Shown: in pieces, positions 34,474-44,260 of the stretch
Layout of the letters: every line of letters begins with the position of its first letter
How positions within the stretch are numbered: the first letter of the stretch is position 1
Translations under genes and position numbers: made by a program
NCBI GenBank assembly: GCA_002839825.1
Contig: PGYU01000001.1
Coordinates: forward strand, 186,001-250,000
Source: Ignavibacteriae bacterium HGW-Ignavibacteriae-1
GTDB taxonomy: Bacteria > Bacteroidota > Ignavibacteria > Kapaibacteriales > UBA2268
DNA: 64,000 bases
Reading direction: 5' to 3'
The notes under the pieces: model-generated
What the model was told of the DNA's origin: nothing
The model's input: the letters and a program-made list of their open reading frames with translations, nothing else
Databases searched by the model: none

Positions 34474-36603
34474 TTGAAAAATAATTGGGGGAAACTTTTC
34501 CTTATTTTGATTCCGATAATAGCGGCTATCGCCGTTATGATACCCACTTATAGGGCATACCAATTGGAAGGTAAGTTGAAAGATTACCGTGCAAACGCTA
34601 ACGCTGCGGGTAATTCTGCTGATTCTTTGGCTATTATGGAAGAATTTAGAAACAAGTATGGCACAGACCTTGACGAAGCCAAGAAAAACCAACTCAAACT
34701 GGGTCTTGACTTACGAGGAGGCATGTACGTGACTCTCGAGGTTGATGTTGTTAAATTACTCGAAGAATCGGCTCAACGCGAAGCTGTAGACGAAGTATTT
34801 CTGACCGTGCTCGCTAAAACTCGTGAAGAGTTAGCCGAATCGGAAAGCGATGCTTTGGATGTTTTCTTGAAGCATTTCAACGAAATAGCTCGTCCAAAGG
34901 GCAAATCATTGATTTCATATTATGATATTGGTGATTTCCGCGAAGCTACCGAAGAGAACATTATCGAGCGTTTGAGAGAAAATGCCGATGATGCAATCAA
35001 TCAAGCCGCAGAGGTTATAAGACAACGTATTGACCAATATGGCGTTGCTGAACCAAATATCCAACAACAAGGAAATAATAGGATTATCCTTGAGTTACCC
35101 GGTGTGGAAAATGAAGACCAAATGCGTAGTTTGCTCGAAACAACTGCTCGTCTTGAATTCCATTTAGTTCGTAATAATGCTGATATTGTTCGTGCATTTG
35201 CTCGGATTGATAATTTGTTGGTAGAGCAAAATCGTAAAAGAGCAGGCATTGTTGACGAGCAACCGCTCGCACAAGATACTGCTGCTCCTGTAGCAGAAAC
35301 ACCTGCACCTGCTCCGGCAACTCAAACTGATACCATGCAGACTGCAAAGTTAGATGCAGATACCAGCCTTGCCGATACAAGTGGTGCTGATACTTCAAAA
35401 GCTAATGACCCATATGCAGGAATGTCCGAAAAAGAAATTATGGAAAAACATACATCCGAGCATCCCTTTACATCATTGTTTGCTTCATATTTTATGCAGC
35501 CGGGTGATGCGGGGCAAATGGTTCCATTCTATTACACAACCGATGAAATCCCTGATGGTGAATATTCTTTCCGTATAATTAAGGATTCGATTGCAAGATT
35601 TAATGAAATCTTGAATCGTCCGGAAATCAGACCATTAATTCCTGTAGATTTTAAAATTACAATTGAAGCAAAACCCGATTCGAGATTATTCAAACAATCA
35701 GGTATTGAAGTTTTTGAAATTTTCTCGCTCAATCGCGAACCGGAATTAACCGGTGAAGTAATCACAAATGCTCAACAATCATTCGACCCAACAACAAACG
35801 CACCTATGGTGAATATGACAATGAATGATGACGGCGCAGAAAGATGGGCAAGGATAACAGGTGCAAATATTGACAAAAGAGTCGCTATTGTACTTGATGA
35901 CAGAGTCTATTCCGCTCCTGTAGTTCGTGACAGAATTTTAGGAGGTCGTTCGCAAATTTCCGGTATGTCAAATGCTGACGAAGCTAGATTATTAGAAGTT
36001 GTATTGAAAGCCGGCGCTTTGAAAGCACCTGTTCAAATCATCGAAGAACGTGTGGTCGGACCTTCACTTGGTCAAGATTCGATTAATTCAGGTATCACTG
36101 CATCTCTTTTTGCGATGCTACTCGTAATTGCTTATATGGTGTTTTACTATAATAAAGGCGGGCTCGTAGCTGACTTTGCCGTATTGTTGAATGTATTTCT
36201 TGTTATTGCAGTATTGACTGCTCTGAAAGGTACTTTGACTTTACCGGGTATCGGCGGTATAATCCTAACAATAGGTATGGCAGTGGATGCGAATGTACTT
36301 ATATTTGAACGTATTCGTGAAGAAATAGCCAAAGGTCGTTCCTTAAGGTCTGCTATTGACGAAGGTTTCAGTAAGGCGTTAAGTGCCATCATAGACGGTA
36401 ACATCACAACCGGTATTACGGCATTTATCTTATTAACACTCGCAAGCGGTCCTATCCAAGGTTTTGCTACAACATTATTGATTGGTATCATAAGTACATT
36501 GTTTACAGGTATTTTGGTAACCAGAGCTTTAATCGAACTTTTACTTATCAAGGGTGGCAACGAGTTTAACTTTGGTCAACCAAAACAAATTCAATCAATA
36601 TAA
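34474..36603 (+). CDS. secD: Protein translocase subunit SecD
   Basis: The start is TTG 34474, seven bases after GGAGG; no ATG fits. The product is 709 residues. The N-terminal helix is at 9-28; the first periplasmic part includes LKLGLDLRGGMYVTLEVD near 70-88 and VIRQRIDQYGVAEPNIQQQG near 181-200. A low-complexity Ala/Pro/Thr/Asp insertion lies at about 262-310. The P1 head (PELTGEVITNAQQSFD) is followed by six-helix RND-type membrane modules near 530-700 (GIGGIILTIGMAVDANVLIFE, RIREE). With SecF it uses the proton gradient to complete Sec export. It is followed by secF after 30 bp. Confidence 0.95.
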   Translation: MKNNWGKLFLILIPIIAAIAVMIPTYRAYQLEGKLKDYRANANAAGNSADSLAIMEEFRNKYGTDLDEAKKNQLKLGLDLRGGMYVTLEVDVVKLLEESAQREAVDEVFLTVLAKTREELAESESDALDVFLKHFNEIARPKGKSLISYYDIGDFREATEENIIERLRENADDAINQAAEVIRQRIDQYGVAEPNIQQQGNNRIILELPGVENEDQMRSLLETTARLEFHLVRNNADIVRAFARIDNLLVEQNRKRAGIVDEQPLAQDTAAPVAETPAPAPATQTDTMQTAKLDADTSLADTSGADTSKANDPYAGMSEKEIMEKHTSEHPFTSLFASYFMQPGDAGQMVPFYYTTDEIPDGEYSFRIIKDSIARFNEILNRPEIRPLIPVDFKITIEAKPDSRLFKQSGIEVFEIFSLNREPELTGEVITNAQQSFDPTTNAPMVNMTMNDDGAERWARITGANIDKRVAIVLDDRVYSAPVVRDRILGGRSQISGMSNADEARLLEVVLKAGALKAPVQIIEERVVGPSLGQDSINSGITASLFAMLLVIAYMVFYYNKGGLVADFAVLLNVFLVIAVLTALKGTLTLPGIGGIILTIGMAVDANVLIFERIREEIAKGRSLRSAIDEGFSKALSAIIDGNITTGITAFILLTLASGPIQGFATTLLIGIISTLFTGILVTRALIELLLIKGGNEFNFGQPKQIQSI

Positions 36604-36633
36604 TTTAGAATAATAAAAATAGAGGTTAAATAA

Positions 36634-37575
36634 ATGCAATATTTTAAAAAAACGAATATCAATTTTACCGGTTATAGAAAACAATTTGCAATGTTCTCAA
36701 TTATACTTACAGTTGTGGGCTTGTTGGCAGTTTTCATTCTCAAACCGGTATTAGGAATTGACTTCAAAGGTGGCGCCGAAATTGGTCTTGCCTTCGAAAA
36801 TGATGTTGATATGGCAAAAGTTAGAAGCATAGTAAGTTCTTTGAATGTTGGTGGCAACGAAATCAAATCCTTTGGCAAAGCAAACCAAATTCTTATCAGA
36901 GTTACTGATGTCAACACAGGTCCGGATAAAATCCAAGAAGCACTGACCAAATCAATGCCCGATAATCCTTATACTGTGCTCAAAATTGACAAAATTGGAG
37001 CTAAAATCAGTAATGAGCTTTTTGTTGAAGCTATCTGGGCGGTTTTACTTGCAATAATTGCGATTTTGATTTACATAGCTTTCCGATTCGAATTTGATTT
37101 TGGAGTTGGAGCCGTTATAGCGCTTGTCCATGACGTAGTCATTACTTTTTCGGTTATCGTCATTACTCACCATCTCGGCATTTTGAATTTGGAACTCGAC
37201 CAAGCTTTACTTGCAGGTTTGCTGACCGTTATCGGTTACTCCATCAACGATACTGTGATTATATTCGACCGTATCCGCGAAAACATGGATAAACATAAAG
37301 GTATGGATTTTGAGAAAATGGCAAACATGAGTATAAATGAAACACTAAGCCGTACTGTTAATACTACTGCAACGACAACTTCAGTATTATTAATACTATT
37401 ATTATTTGGTGGTCCGGTTCTTCAAGGATTTGCGTTTACCATGTTCATAGGTATCGTATTTGGTACATATTCTTCAATTTACATCGCTAGCGGTTATGTA
37501 ATCTGGAATCACAATCGTACCAAAAAAACTGATGAAGCACACGGCAAAAAAACTTATAGTACTGCAAAAGCATAA
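36634..37575 (+). CDS. secF: Protein translocase subunit SecF
   Basis: A 313-residue membrane protein, usual size for SecF. It has an N-terminal helix at 16-38, GIDFKGGAEIGLAF near 41-54, a small periplasmic domain with DKIGAKISNELF at its end, and a five-helix membrane part with FRFEFDFGVGAVIALVHDVV, LTVIGYSINDTVIIFDRIRE and TTTSVLLILLLFGGPVLQGF. It works with SecD in the inner membrane. The STAS gene starts 6 bp after it, in the same operon. Confidence 0.95.
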   Translation: MQYFKKTNINFTGYRKQFAMFSIILTVVGLLAVFILKPVLGIDFKGGAEIGLAFENDVDMAKVRSIVSSLNVGGNEIKSFGKANQILIRVTDVNTGPDKIQEALTKSMPDNPYTVLKIDKIGAKISNELFVEAIWAVLLAIIAILIYIAFRFEFDFGVGAVIALVHDVVITFSVIVITHHLGILNLELDQALLAGLLTVIGYSINDTVIIFDRIRENMDKHKGMDFEKMANMSINETLSRTVNTTATTTSVLLILLLFGGPVLQGFAFTMFIGIVFGTYSSIYIASGYVIWNHNRTKKTDEAHGKKTYSTAKA

Positions 37576-37581
37576 TAGCTT

Positions 37582-37923
37582 ATGAATCAATATAAAATCA
37601 TAGACGAAATCAAAGGTATTGCTGTCGTAGAACTCAATGAAAGTGTTCTCGGCGGCAATACCGCTATTGAATTTACCGCATTGCTCGACAAATTAGTTGC
37701 CGAAAATTTCAAATCTCTTATTGTAGATTTTTCGGCTGTCCAAATTATGAATAGTACAGGGCTTGGTATGTTAGCCAATGCCCATGCTACTATGAACAAA
37801 AACAATTTGAATTTGGTATTAATCAACATACCCACCAAAATCAAGAAATTGTTCGATATAACTCATTTGACAAATGTCTTCAGAATCCATCCTAATTTGG
37901 AATCGGCACTTGCTGAATTATAA
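37582..37923 (+). CDS. STAS-domain protein (anti-anti-sigma / SpoIIAA-like)
   Basis: A 113-residue single STAS domain. It contains the phosphorylation motif MNSTGLGMLANAH with Ser58 at the usual position, preceded by SLIVDFSAVQI. Members bind anti-sigma kinases and switch them off when unphosphorylated. No SpoIIAB/RsbW kinase or PP2C phosphatase is nearby, so the partner lies elsewhere. It is encoded 6 bp after secF and 37 bp before purA, in the same direction, so it is likely cotranscribed. Confidence 0.88.
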   Translation: MNQYKIIDEIKGIAVVELNESVLGGNTAIEFTALLDKLVAENFKSLIVDFSAVQIMNSTGLGMLANAHATMNKNNLNLVLINIPTKIKKLFDITHLTNVFRIHPNLESALAEL

Positions 37924-37951
37924 TATTATAAGTATTACCAATCAAATTTAA

Positions 37952-39238
<1,287 letters not shown>

Positions 39239-39309
39239 TTCCAATAAAAAAACTTAATCAATGTCATAACATCTATAAATTTATTATTAATCAATTTTAT
39301 AGGTGTATT

Positions 39310-39987
39310 ATGAAGTATTTGGTTCTGATTTTCTTAGTATCTTTCGCTTTTTCTAATTCAAATTTGAACGCACGTGAATTTCGTCCGATGCAAGTTCCGA
39401 ACGGAAGCAGATTTGATTGCAATACATGCCATACTGCCGGTGGTGGAACCGCATTAAATCCGTTTGGAATAGATGTATTCAATACCTTTCTTTCTCCCAA
39501 AAATGCAACCGGAAACGTGAATTGGGTTTCAGAATTGGCATCAATTGATTCGGATGGTGACGGTTTCACAAATGGTCAAGAATTGCTCGACCCAAATGGC
39601 GAATGGGTAATCGGCAACCCTAATCCCGGCAATCCCGCAGATGCCGGCAACCCGGGTTTTGCAAATAGCACTCCCTCAAGCGTACATGACAATGTGTTCA
39701 ACAGAAAGCAGCAAATTATCTCCAATCTGAGTGTTGTCCCCAATCCGGTCATTTTCAGCTCGAACATTGAGTTTGAACTCAATCAAGCAGGTGAAATAAA
39801 TATTGAACTATTCACTGCTAACGGTGCACACGTTTCAAAAGTCTATACAGGATGGAAATCGGAAGGCAAATATTTGCTCGATTTCAAATCTGTTGATTCC
39901 CAAAACAATAAATTAGCCAAAGGCGTATATTTGCTTAACGTCCGACTTGGCGATGCATCGGTTATTTATAAGTTGATTATTGAATAA
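39310..39987 (+). CDS. T9SS-secreted single-haem-motif (CNTCH) protein
   Basis: A 225-residue protein. Signal peptide 1-21 (ending NLNA). One CxxCH haem-attachment motif, CNTCH, lies at 37-41, followed by TAGGGTALNPFGIDVFNT. A DSDGDGFTNGQELLDPNG calcium-binding thrombospondin-type repeat lies near 80-97. A Pro/Gly-rich linker leads to a T9SS type A sorting domain (LSVVPNPVIFSSNIEFEL ... GVYLLNVRLG ... KLIIE). Likely a surface-attached monohaem cytochrome-like protein. It precedes a TonB-dependent receptor and a HmuY-like lipoprotein, which makes a link to haem plausible. A terminator follows, so transcription may be separate. Confidence 0.8.
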   Translation: MKYLVLIFLVSFAFSNSNLNAREFRPMQVPNGSRFDCNTCHTAGGGTALNPFGIDVFNTFLSPKNATGNVNWVSELASIDSDGDGFTNGQELLDPNGEWVIGNPNPGNPADAGNPGFANSTPSSVHDNVFNRKQQIISNLSVVPNPVIFSSNIEFELNQAGEINIELFTANGAHVSKVYTGWKSEGKYLLDFKSVDSQNNKLAKGVYLLNVRLGDASVIYKLIIE

Positions 39988-40010
39988 GAAACGATTTTGC
40001 TATACTTTAC

Positions 40011-40042
40011 AAGGCTGACTACTCACAAAGTCAGCCTTTTTA
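40011..40042 (+). terminator. Terminator after the CNTCH protein gene
   Basis: AAGGCTGACT (40011-40020) pairs perfectly with AGTCAGCCTT (40029-40038) around an 8-nt loop, followed by a T-run. It lies 23 bp after the stop at 39987. Confidence 0.9.
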
Positions 40043-40161
40043 GTTACTATTATCTGCAACATTTTGGTTACACCTCAAATAAACTTTTTGTTCATGTAAC
40101 GCCGACATAGTATATTAGAATTTTGAAATCAAACAAAATAACAAACTTGTTTAAAAATCAT

Positions 40162-42378
40162 ATGAAATATATATACTTACTAATGATAATTTGGTTCGGA
40201 TTTTCATTAAATTTATTTGCCGAATCAATCATTGAGGTCGTGGACGAGGATACGAAAGCCCCTGTTCCGTACGTAAAAGTTACCACGAAATGTATCGGTG
40301 CCAATTGTGCTGATACACTAAACATCCAGCTTACGAGTAAAAACGGTCAAGTCAAGACTAAATTCGATTTCCCTTTCGACATCGAAGTCAATCATATTGG
40401 CTTCGAAACTTATGTTGCTCGAATAAATTCCAAAGCTGATTTGCAAATCGTATTGCGACACAAAGAATTTGTTCTCGACGAAATTGTGACAACGGGTCAA
40501 TACACTCCTCGTAGCGCCCAATCATCAGTCTATCAAGTGAAAACAGTAACTGCCGAGCGAATTGTAGCCCAAGGAGCGGTAAATCTTCGCGATTTGATGA
40601 CTAATGAAATGAATGTTCGATTGAGCCAAGACAATATTCTCGGCGCAAGCATGAGTATTAACGGCGTTTCAGGACAAAATGTCAAAATTATGATTGATGG
40701 CGTTCCTGTCGTCGGCAGACTTGGCGGAAACATTGACTTAAGTCAAATCAATCTTAATAATGCCCGACGTGTCGAAATCATCGAAGGACCGATGTCTGCA
40801 ATTTACGGCACTGATGCTTTGGGTGGTGTGATTAATATCATCACCGAAGACCATATCGAAGACGATATTAAAATCACAGGCAATACATTGTACGAATCAG
40901 TCGGAGTCTATAATGTTGATGGCTCTCTTGGCTATAAATTTGGCAAAAGTAATGTTATGGTTTCCGGTGGTAGAAATTTCTTTGCCGGTTATTCGGAAGT
41001 GGATACATCTCGCAATAAGCAATGGAAGCCAAAAGAGCAATATTTCACCGATTGGCAATTCAATCATTTTTTCAATAAGCATACTTTTCGTTATTCCGGA
41101 AATTATTACCAAGACCATATTCTAAATCGTGGTGCACCGCGTTTGCCGTATCGCGAAACTGCTTTCGATGACCATTTCAAAACTTTACGTCTGACAAATA
41201 GCCTGTTTTTCAGAGGCGAAGTTGCCAAAAATCGCTTTATTGACATCACCGGAAGTTACTCGTATTACGAAAGAAAGAAAAACACTTATTTCAAAGATTT
41301 AGTGACTCTCGAAGAAATTTTCACTTCCGACCCTGCAGACCAAGACACGAATTCATTCGATTCATGGGTATTACGCAGTACATATAGTCATGACAATGTT
41401 ATCAGTTGGGTCAGCTACCAAACGGGTTTTGATTTGAATATGAGTACTGCATCCGGCAGGAGAATTAACGATAATGAAAAGACTTTGGAAGATTACGCCG
41501 CTTTTGCAAGTATTCAAATCCGCCCAATAGACGAAATCACGATTCAACCTGCGTTGCGCGTTATTCATAATTCAAATTACGAAGCTCCACTCGTGCCTTC
41601 ATTAAATATCAAGTCCGATATTACTGATTTTCTGACGGTCAGAGCATCTTACGCTAGGGGATTCAGGGCGCCCTCAATCCAAGAATTGCACTTCATGTTT
41701 GTGGATATTAATCACAATATCACAGGCAATGAAGCGCTGACCGCTGAAACATCTCATAGTTATAGCTTTTTATTGAATTTCCATACTCAAACAAACAATT
41801 ACGCGTTCAAATTGGAGCCCGGATTCTATTACAATGATATTAAAGACTTGATTACTCTCGGAAATATAGAAAACGATTTGTGGTCTTATGTTAATATTGG
41901 AAAATTCCAATCTATTGGGGCAAATATGACACTTAGTTATATTCGTACCGATTTGAACTCTAAAATTGGAGTTTCATATATAGGTCGCTCGCATCAATTC
42001 GACCAGACTATTGCCGCATCACCTTTAGTATTTTCACCGGAACTTATGGCAAATGTGATATATAATTCGCAGCTATTCGGTATCACAGCATCCGTATTTT
42101 ACAAATATACAGGCGAGCAATCCGGTTTCAATGTTGATGAATCGGGTACCGAATATTCATCATATGAAATTGAGGACTATCACACGCTTGATTTGACATT
42201 TTCTAAGGACATTTTTGATAAATCTGTGAATCTGACTGTTGGAGCTAAGAATTTGTTCGATGTTAAGGACATTAAGCGTTCAAGCGCCGGTGTAGGTGGA
42301 GTGCACAGTGGCTCCGAGACCTCATCGCCTGTAGCTTGGGGTAGAACAATTTTCACTTCTATTCGTTTTAACTTTTAA
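40162..42378 (+). CDS. TonB-dependent outer-membrane receptor (HmuR-like by context)
   Basis: ATG 40162 is chosen because a normal signal peptide (MKYIYLLMIIWFGFSLNLFA) follows; a longer form from TTG 40123 would put 13 polar residues before it. The product is 738 residues. A carboxypeptidase-regulatory-like N-terminal domain fills about 25-110, then LDEIVTTGQYTPRSAQ begins the plug, with MIDGVPVVGRLGG and the plug signature IIEGPMSAIYGTDALGGVINII near 215. The barrel follows, ending TIFTSIRFNF with terminal Phe. The lipoprotein at 42398 is HmuY-like, which points to haem or another porphyrin as ligand. Recognition is by architecture and context only. Confidence 0.9.
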   Translation: MKYIYLLMIIWFGFSLNLFAESIIEVVDEDTKAPVPYVKVTTKCIGANCADTLNIQLTSKNGQVKTKFDFPFDIEVNHIGFETYVARINSKADLQIVLRHKEFVLDEIVTTGQYTPRSAQSSVYQVKTVTAERIVAQGAVNLRDLMTNEMNVRLSQDNILGASMSINGVSGQNVKIMIDGVPVVGRLGGNIDLSQINLNNARRVEIIEGPMSAIYGTDALGGVINIITEDHIEDDIKITGNTLYESVGVYNVDGSLGYKFGKSNVMVSGGRNFFAGYSEVDTSRNKQWKPKEQYFTDWQFNHFFNKHTFRYSGNYYQDHILNRGAPRLPYRETAFDDHFKTLRLTNSLFFRGEVAKNRFIDITGSYSYYERKKNTYFKDLVTLEEIFTSDPADQDTNSFDSWVLRSTYSHDNVISWVSYQTGFDLNMSTASGRRINDNEKTLEDYAAFASIQIRPIDEITIQPALRVIHNSNYEAPLVPSLNIKSDITDFLTVRASYARGFRAPSIQELHFMFVDINHNITGNEALTAETSHSYSFLLNFHTQTNNYAFKLEPGFYYNDIKDLITLGNIENDLWSYVNIGKFQSIGANMTLSYIRTDLNSKIGVSYIGRSHQFDQTIAASPLVFSPELMANVIYNSQLFGITASVFYKYTGEQSGFNVDESGTEYSSYEIEDYHTLDLTFSKDIFDKSVNLTVGAKNLFDVKDIKRSSAGVGGVHSGSETSSPVAWGRTIFTSIRFNF

Positions 42379-42397
42379 CAATAATTTGATTGAAATC

Positions 42398-43399
42398 ATG
42401 AAAAAAATAATAATATATATAGCATTCTTGGCAATTGGCTTAACATCTTGTTTCGAAGATGAAATCCCGGTCGCACCTTATCCGCGTGGCGATGAGCAAA
42501 TAGCTACTGTTGACCTGACAAGCAAATACATCTACCAAGTGTATTTCAATTTTGAAAAAGGTCAAACAATGAAATCCAATTTATACGATGTTTGGGATTT
42601 GGCTTTCCAATGCTATGGTGATGACTTTTACGTTTTGTTGAATGGCGCAAAATTCATGGAAGCCGCAGATATGGGTCCCGTTGATTTTGCATCTCTCACA
42701 AGCCAAGATAATGCTACATTCAGGTATGATTCGACTAATCTCGTATTTGAGGAATTTGCAATTGGCAAGTGGTGGTCTGAATCATCGGAAGGTATGGCAA
42801 TATCGAAAAACCATGTTTATATTGTCAATCGTGGGCGAGATGTTGACAATGGCAAGCAGGGCACCTTCAAAGTACAATTCCTCGGTTTTGAGGATGGTCA
42901 CTATAATGTGCGTTTTGCCAAACTACAATCTACAACTTACAAAGAAATTAAAGTTCCACGCAACGAAAATTTCAACTTCATTATGCTTTCGCTTTCCGAT
43001 GAGGGAGAAGTATTAGAGCTTGAACCCGCCAAAGATGATTGGGACATAGTTTATACCAAATATATAGCGTTTTTGCCATTCGAAGGTGGATTGCTGCCGT
43101 ATTCAGTAACGGGTATTTTGATTAATCATACTCACGTTGTAGCAGCGAGAGATTCGGGGAATGTTTTTAAAGATATAAGTTTCGAAATGATTGATGATTA
43201 CCAATTTTCAAACCAACCCGATATTATCGGGCACGATTGGAAATGGTTCGATTTAGAAAGCGAATCCTATTTAGCACGCCCAGATAAAAACTTCCTGATA
43301 CGCGATGGCAAAGGATTCTACTGGAAATTTCATATTATCGAATATTACAACCAAATGGGCGATCGTGGTTATCCGCAAATGGAATTCAAAAAACTTTAA
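42398..43399 (+). CDS. HmuY-like haem-binding lipoprotein
   Basis: ATG 42398 (MKKIIIYIAFLAIGLTSC) is chosen because it gives a lipobox with lipidated Cys18; an upstream TTG start would add four residues. The 333-residue product shows the HmuY-family start of the mature domain (IYQVYFNFEKG, YDVWDLAFQCYGDDFYVLLNG) and FKVQFLGFED in the middle. HmuY takes haem from host proteins in Porphyromonas and passes it to the HmuR receptor. It follows the TonB-dependent receptor by 19 bp, the same order as hmuR-hmuY. The usual haem ligands cannot be assigned without a structure-based alignment. Confidence 0.8.
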   Translation: MKKIIIYIAFLAIGLTSCFEDEIPVAPYPRGDEQIATVDLTSKYIYQVYFNFEKGQTMKSNLYDVWDLAFQCYGDDFYVLLNGAKFMEAADMGPVDFASLTSQDNATFRYDSTNLVFEEFAIGKWWSESSEGMAISKNHVYIVNRGRDVDNGKQGTFKVQFLGFEDGHYNVRFAKLQSTTYKEIKVPRNENFNFIMLSLSDEGEVLELEPAKDDWDIVYTKYIAFLPFEGGLLPYSVTGILINHTHVVAARDSGNVFKDISFEMIDDYQFSNQPDIIGHDWKWFDLESESYLARPDKNFLIRDGKGFYWKFHIIEYYNQMGDRGYPQMEFKKL

Positions 43400-43513
43400 G
43401 CCAAATTATAATAACTTTTACACATTTCCTTTAATGATTTTGTAGATTCTGCAATTAGCGGTAAATTGCAAGTCTGTAAATTGTAAAGAATAAAAAGTTA
43501 GCTTAAGTTAAAA

Positions 43514-44260
43514 ATGCAGGAAATCGTATATCACGAAAATTATAGGCTTGAAGAAAGCTATTGGTGGTTTATAGCTCGTAGCGCCATTTTACTCAAAATT
43601 ATCAACAAAGTATGCAAGTTCGACAAGAATGCAAATATTCTTGACGCGGGTTGCGGTACGGGTGGTTTTGCTGAAAAAATGTCGGCTCATGCAAATGTAA
43701 TTTGCTTAGATACCTCCGCTATTGCACTCGAATATTGCCATAAACGCGGATTGAAAGATACTCACCAATGTATCTTGTCTGAATTTGACAAATCTAATTG
43801 CCGAATTGACGGCATTACGATGCTTGATGTAATCGAACATATCGAAGATGATTACGGTGTTGTTCGCGATGCTTACGACCTCGTTGATAATGGCGGCTAC
43901 CTCATTGCAACAGTTCCGGCATATCAATGGCTATGGTGCAAGCATGACGAAATTCACATGCACTATCGCCGATATAACATGGAATCCATTAGCAAAGTTA
44001 TAGAAAGTGCGGGTTTCAAAATTCGTTACTCTTCGTACTTTAACACTTTCCTTTTCTTGCCCGCAATTTTGAAACGATTCCTCGATAAGTTGACCGGCGC
44101 TGACAAAAATAATACTAATCCTATCGAACCTGTTCCCGATATTTTAAATAAATGGTTTACAAAGATTTTTGGTTGGGAAAGCAAATTTTTACCCAATATC
44201 AAATTTCCTTTTGGATTATCAATTGTTATAATTGCTGAAAAAACGGACACAAAATCATGA
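43514..44260 (+). CDS. Class I SAM-dependent methyltransferase
   Basis: A 248-residue cytoplasmic methyltransferase. Motif I, ILDAGCGTGGFAEKM, is near 43-57; post-I ICLDTSAIALEYCHKRG, motif II GITMLDVIEHIEDDYGV near 97-113 and GGYLIATVPAYQWLWCKHDE near 130-149 fit type 11/23 SAM enzymes, often involved in lipid or polysaccharide modification. It overlaps the YfhO-like membrane gene by four bases (ATGA), so the two are translationally coupled and probably act in the same cell-envelope pathway. A short inverted repeat (TGCAATT/AATTGCA, 43450-43470) lies upstream. Confidence 0.85.
   Translation: MQEIVYHENYRLEESYWWFIARSAILLKIINKVCKFDKNANILDAGCGTGGFAEKMSAHANVICLDTSAIALEYCHKRGLKDTHQCILSEFDKSNCRIDGITMLDVIEHIEDDYGVVRDAYDLVDNGGYLIATVPAYQWLWCKHDEIHMHYRRYNMESISKVIESAGFKIRYSSYFNTFLFLPAILKRFLDKLTGADKNNTNPIEPVPDILNKWFTKIFGWESKFLPNIKFPFGLSIVIIAEKTDTKS

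Noticed and set aside
43450-43470. Inverted repeat TGCAATT...AATTGCA before the methyltransferase gene
   Set aside because: It is short, has no T-run, and there is no second copy, so it is noted only in the gene entry.
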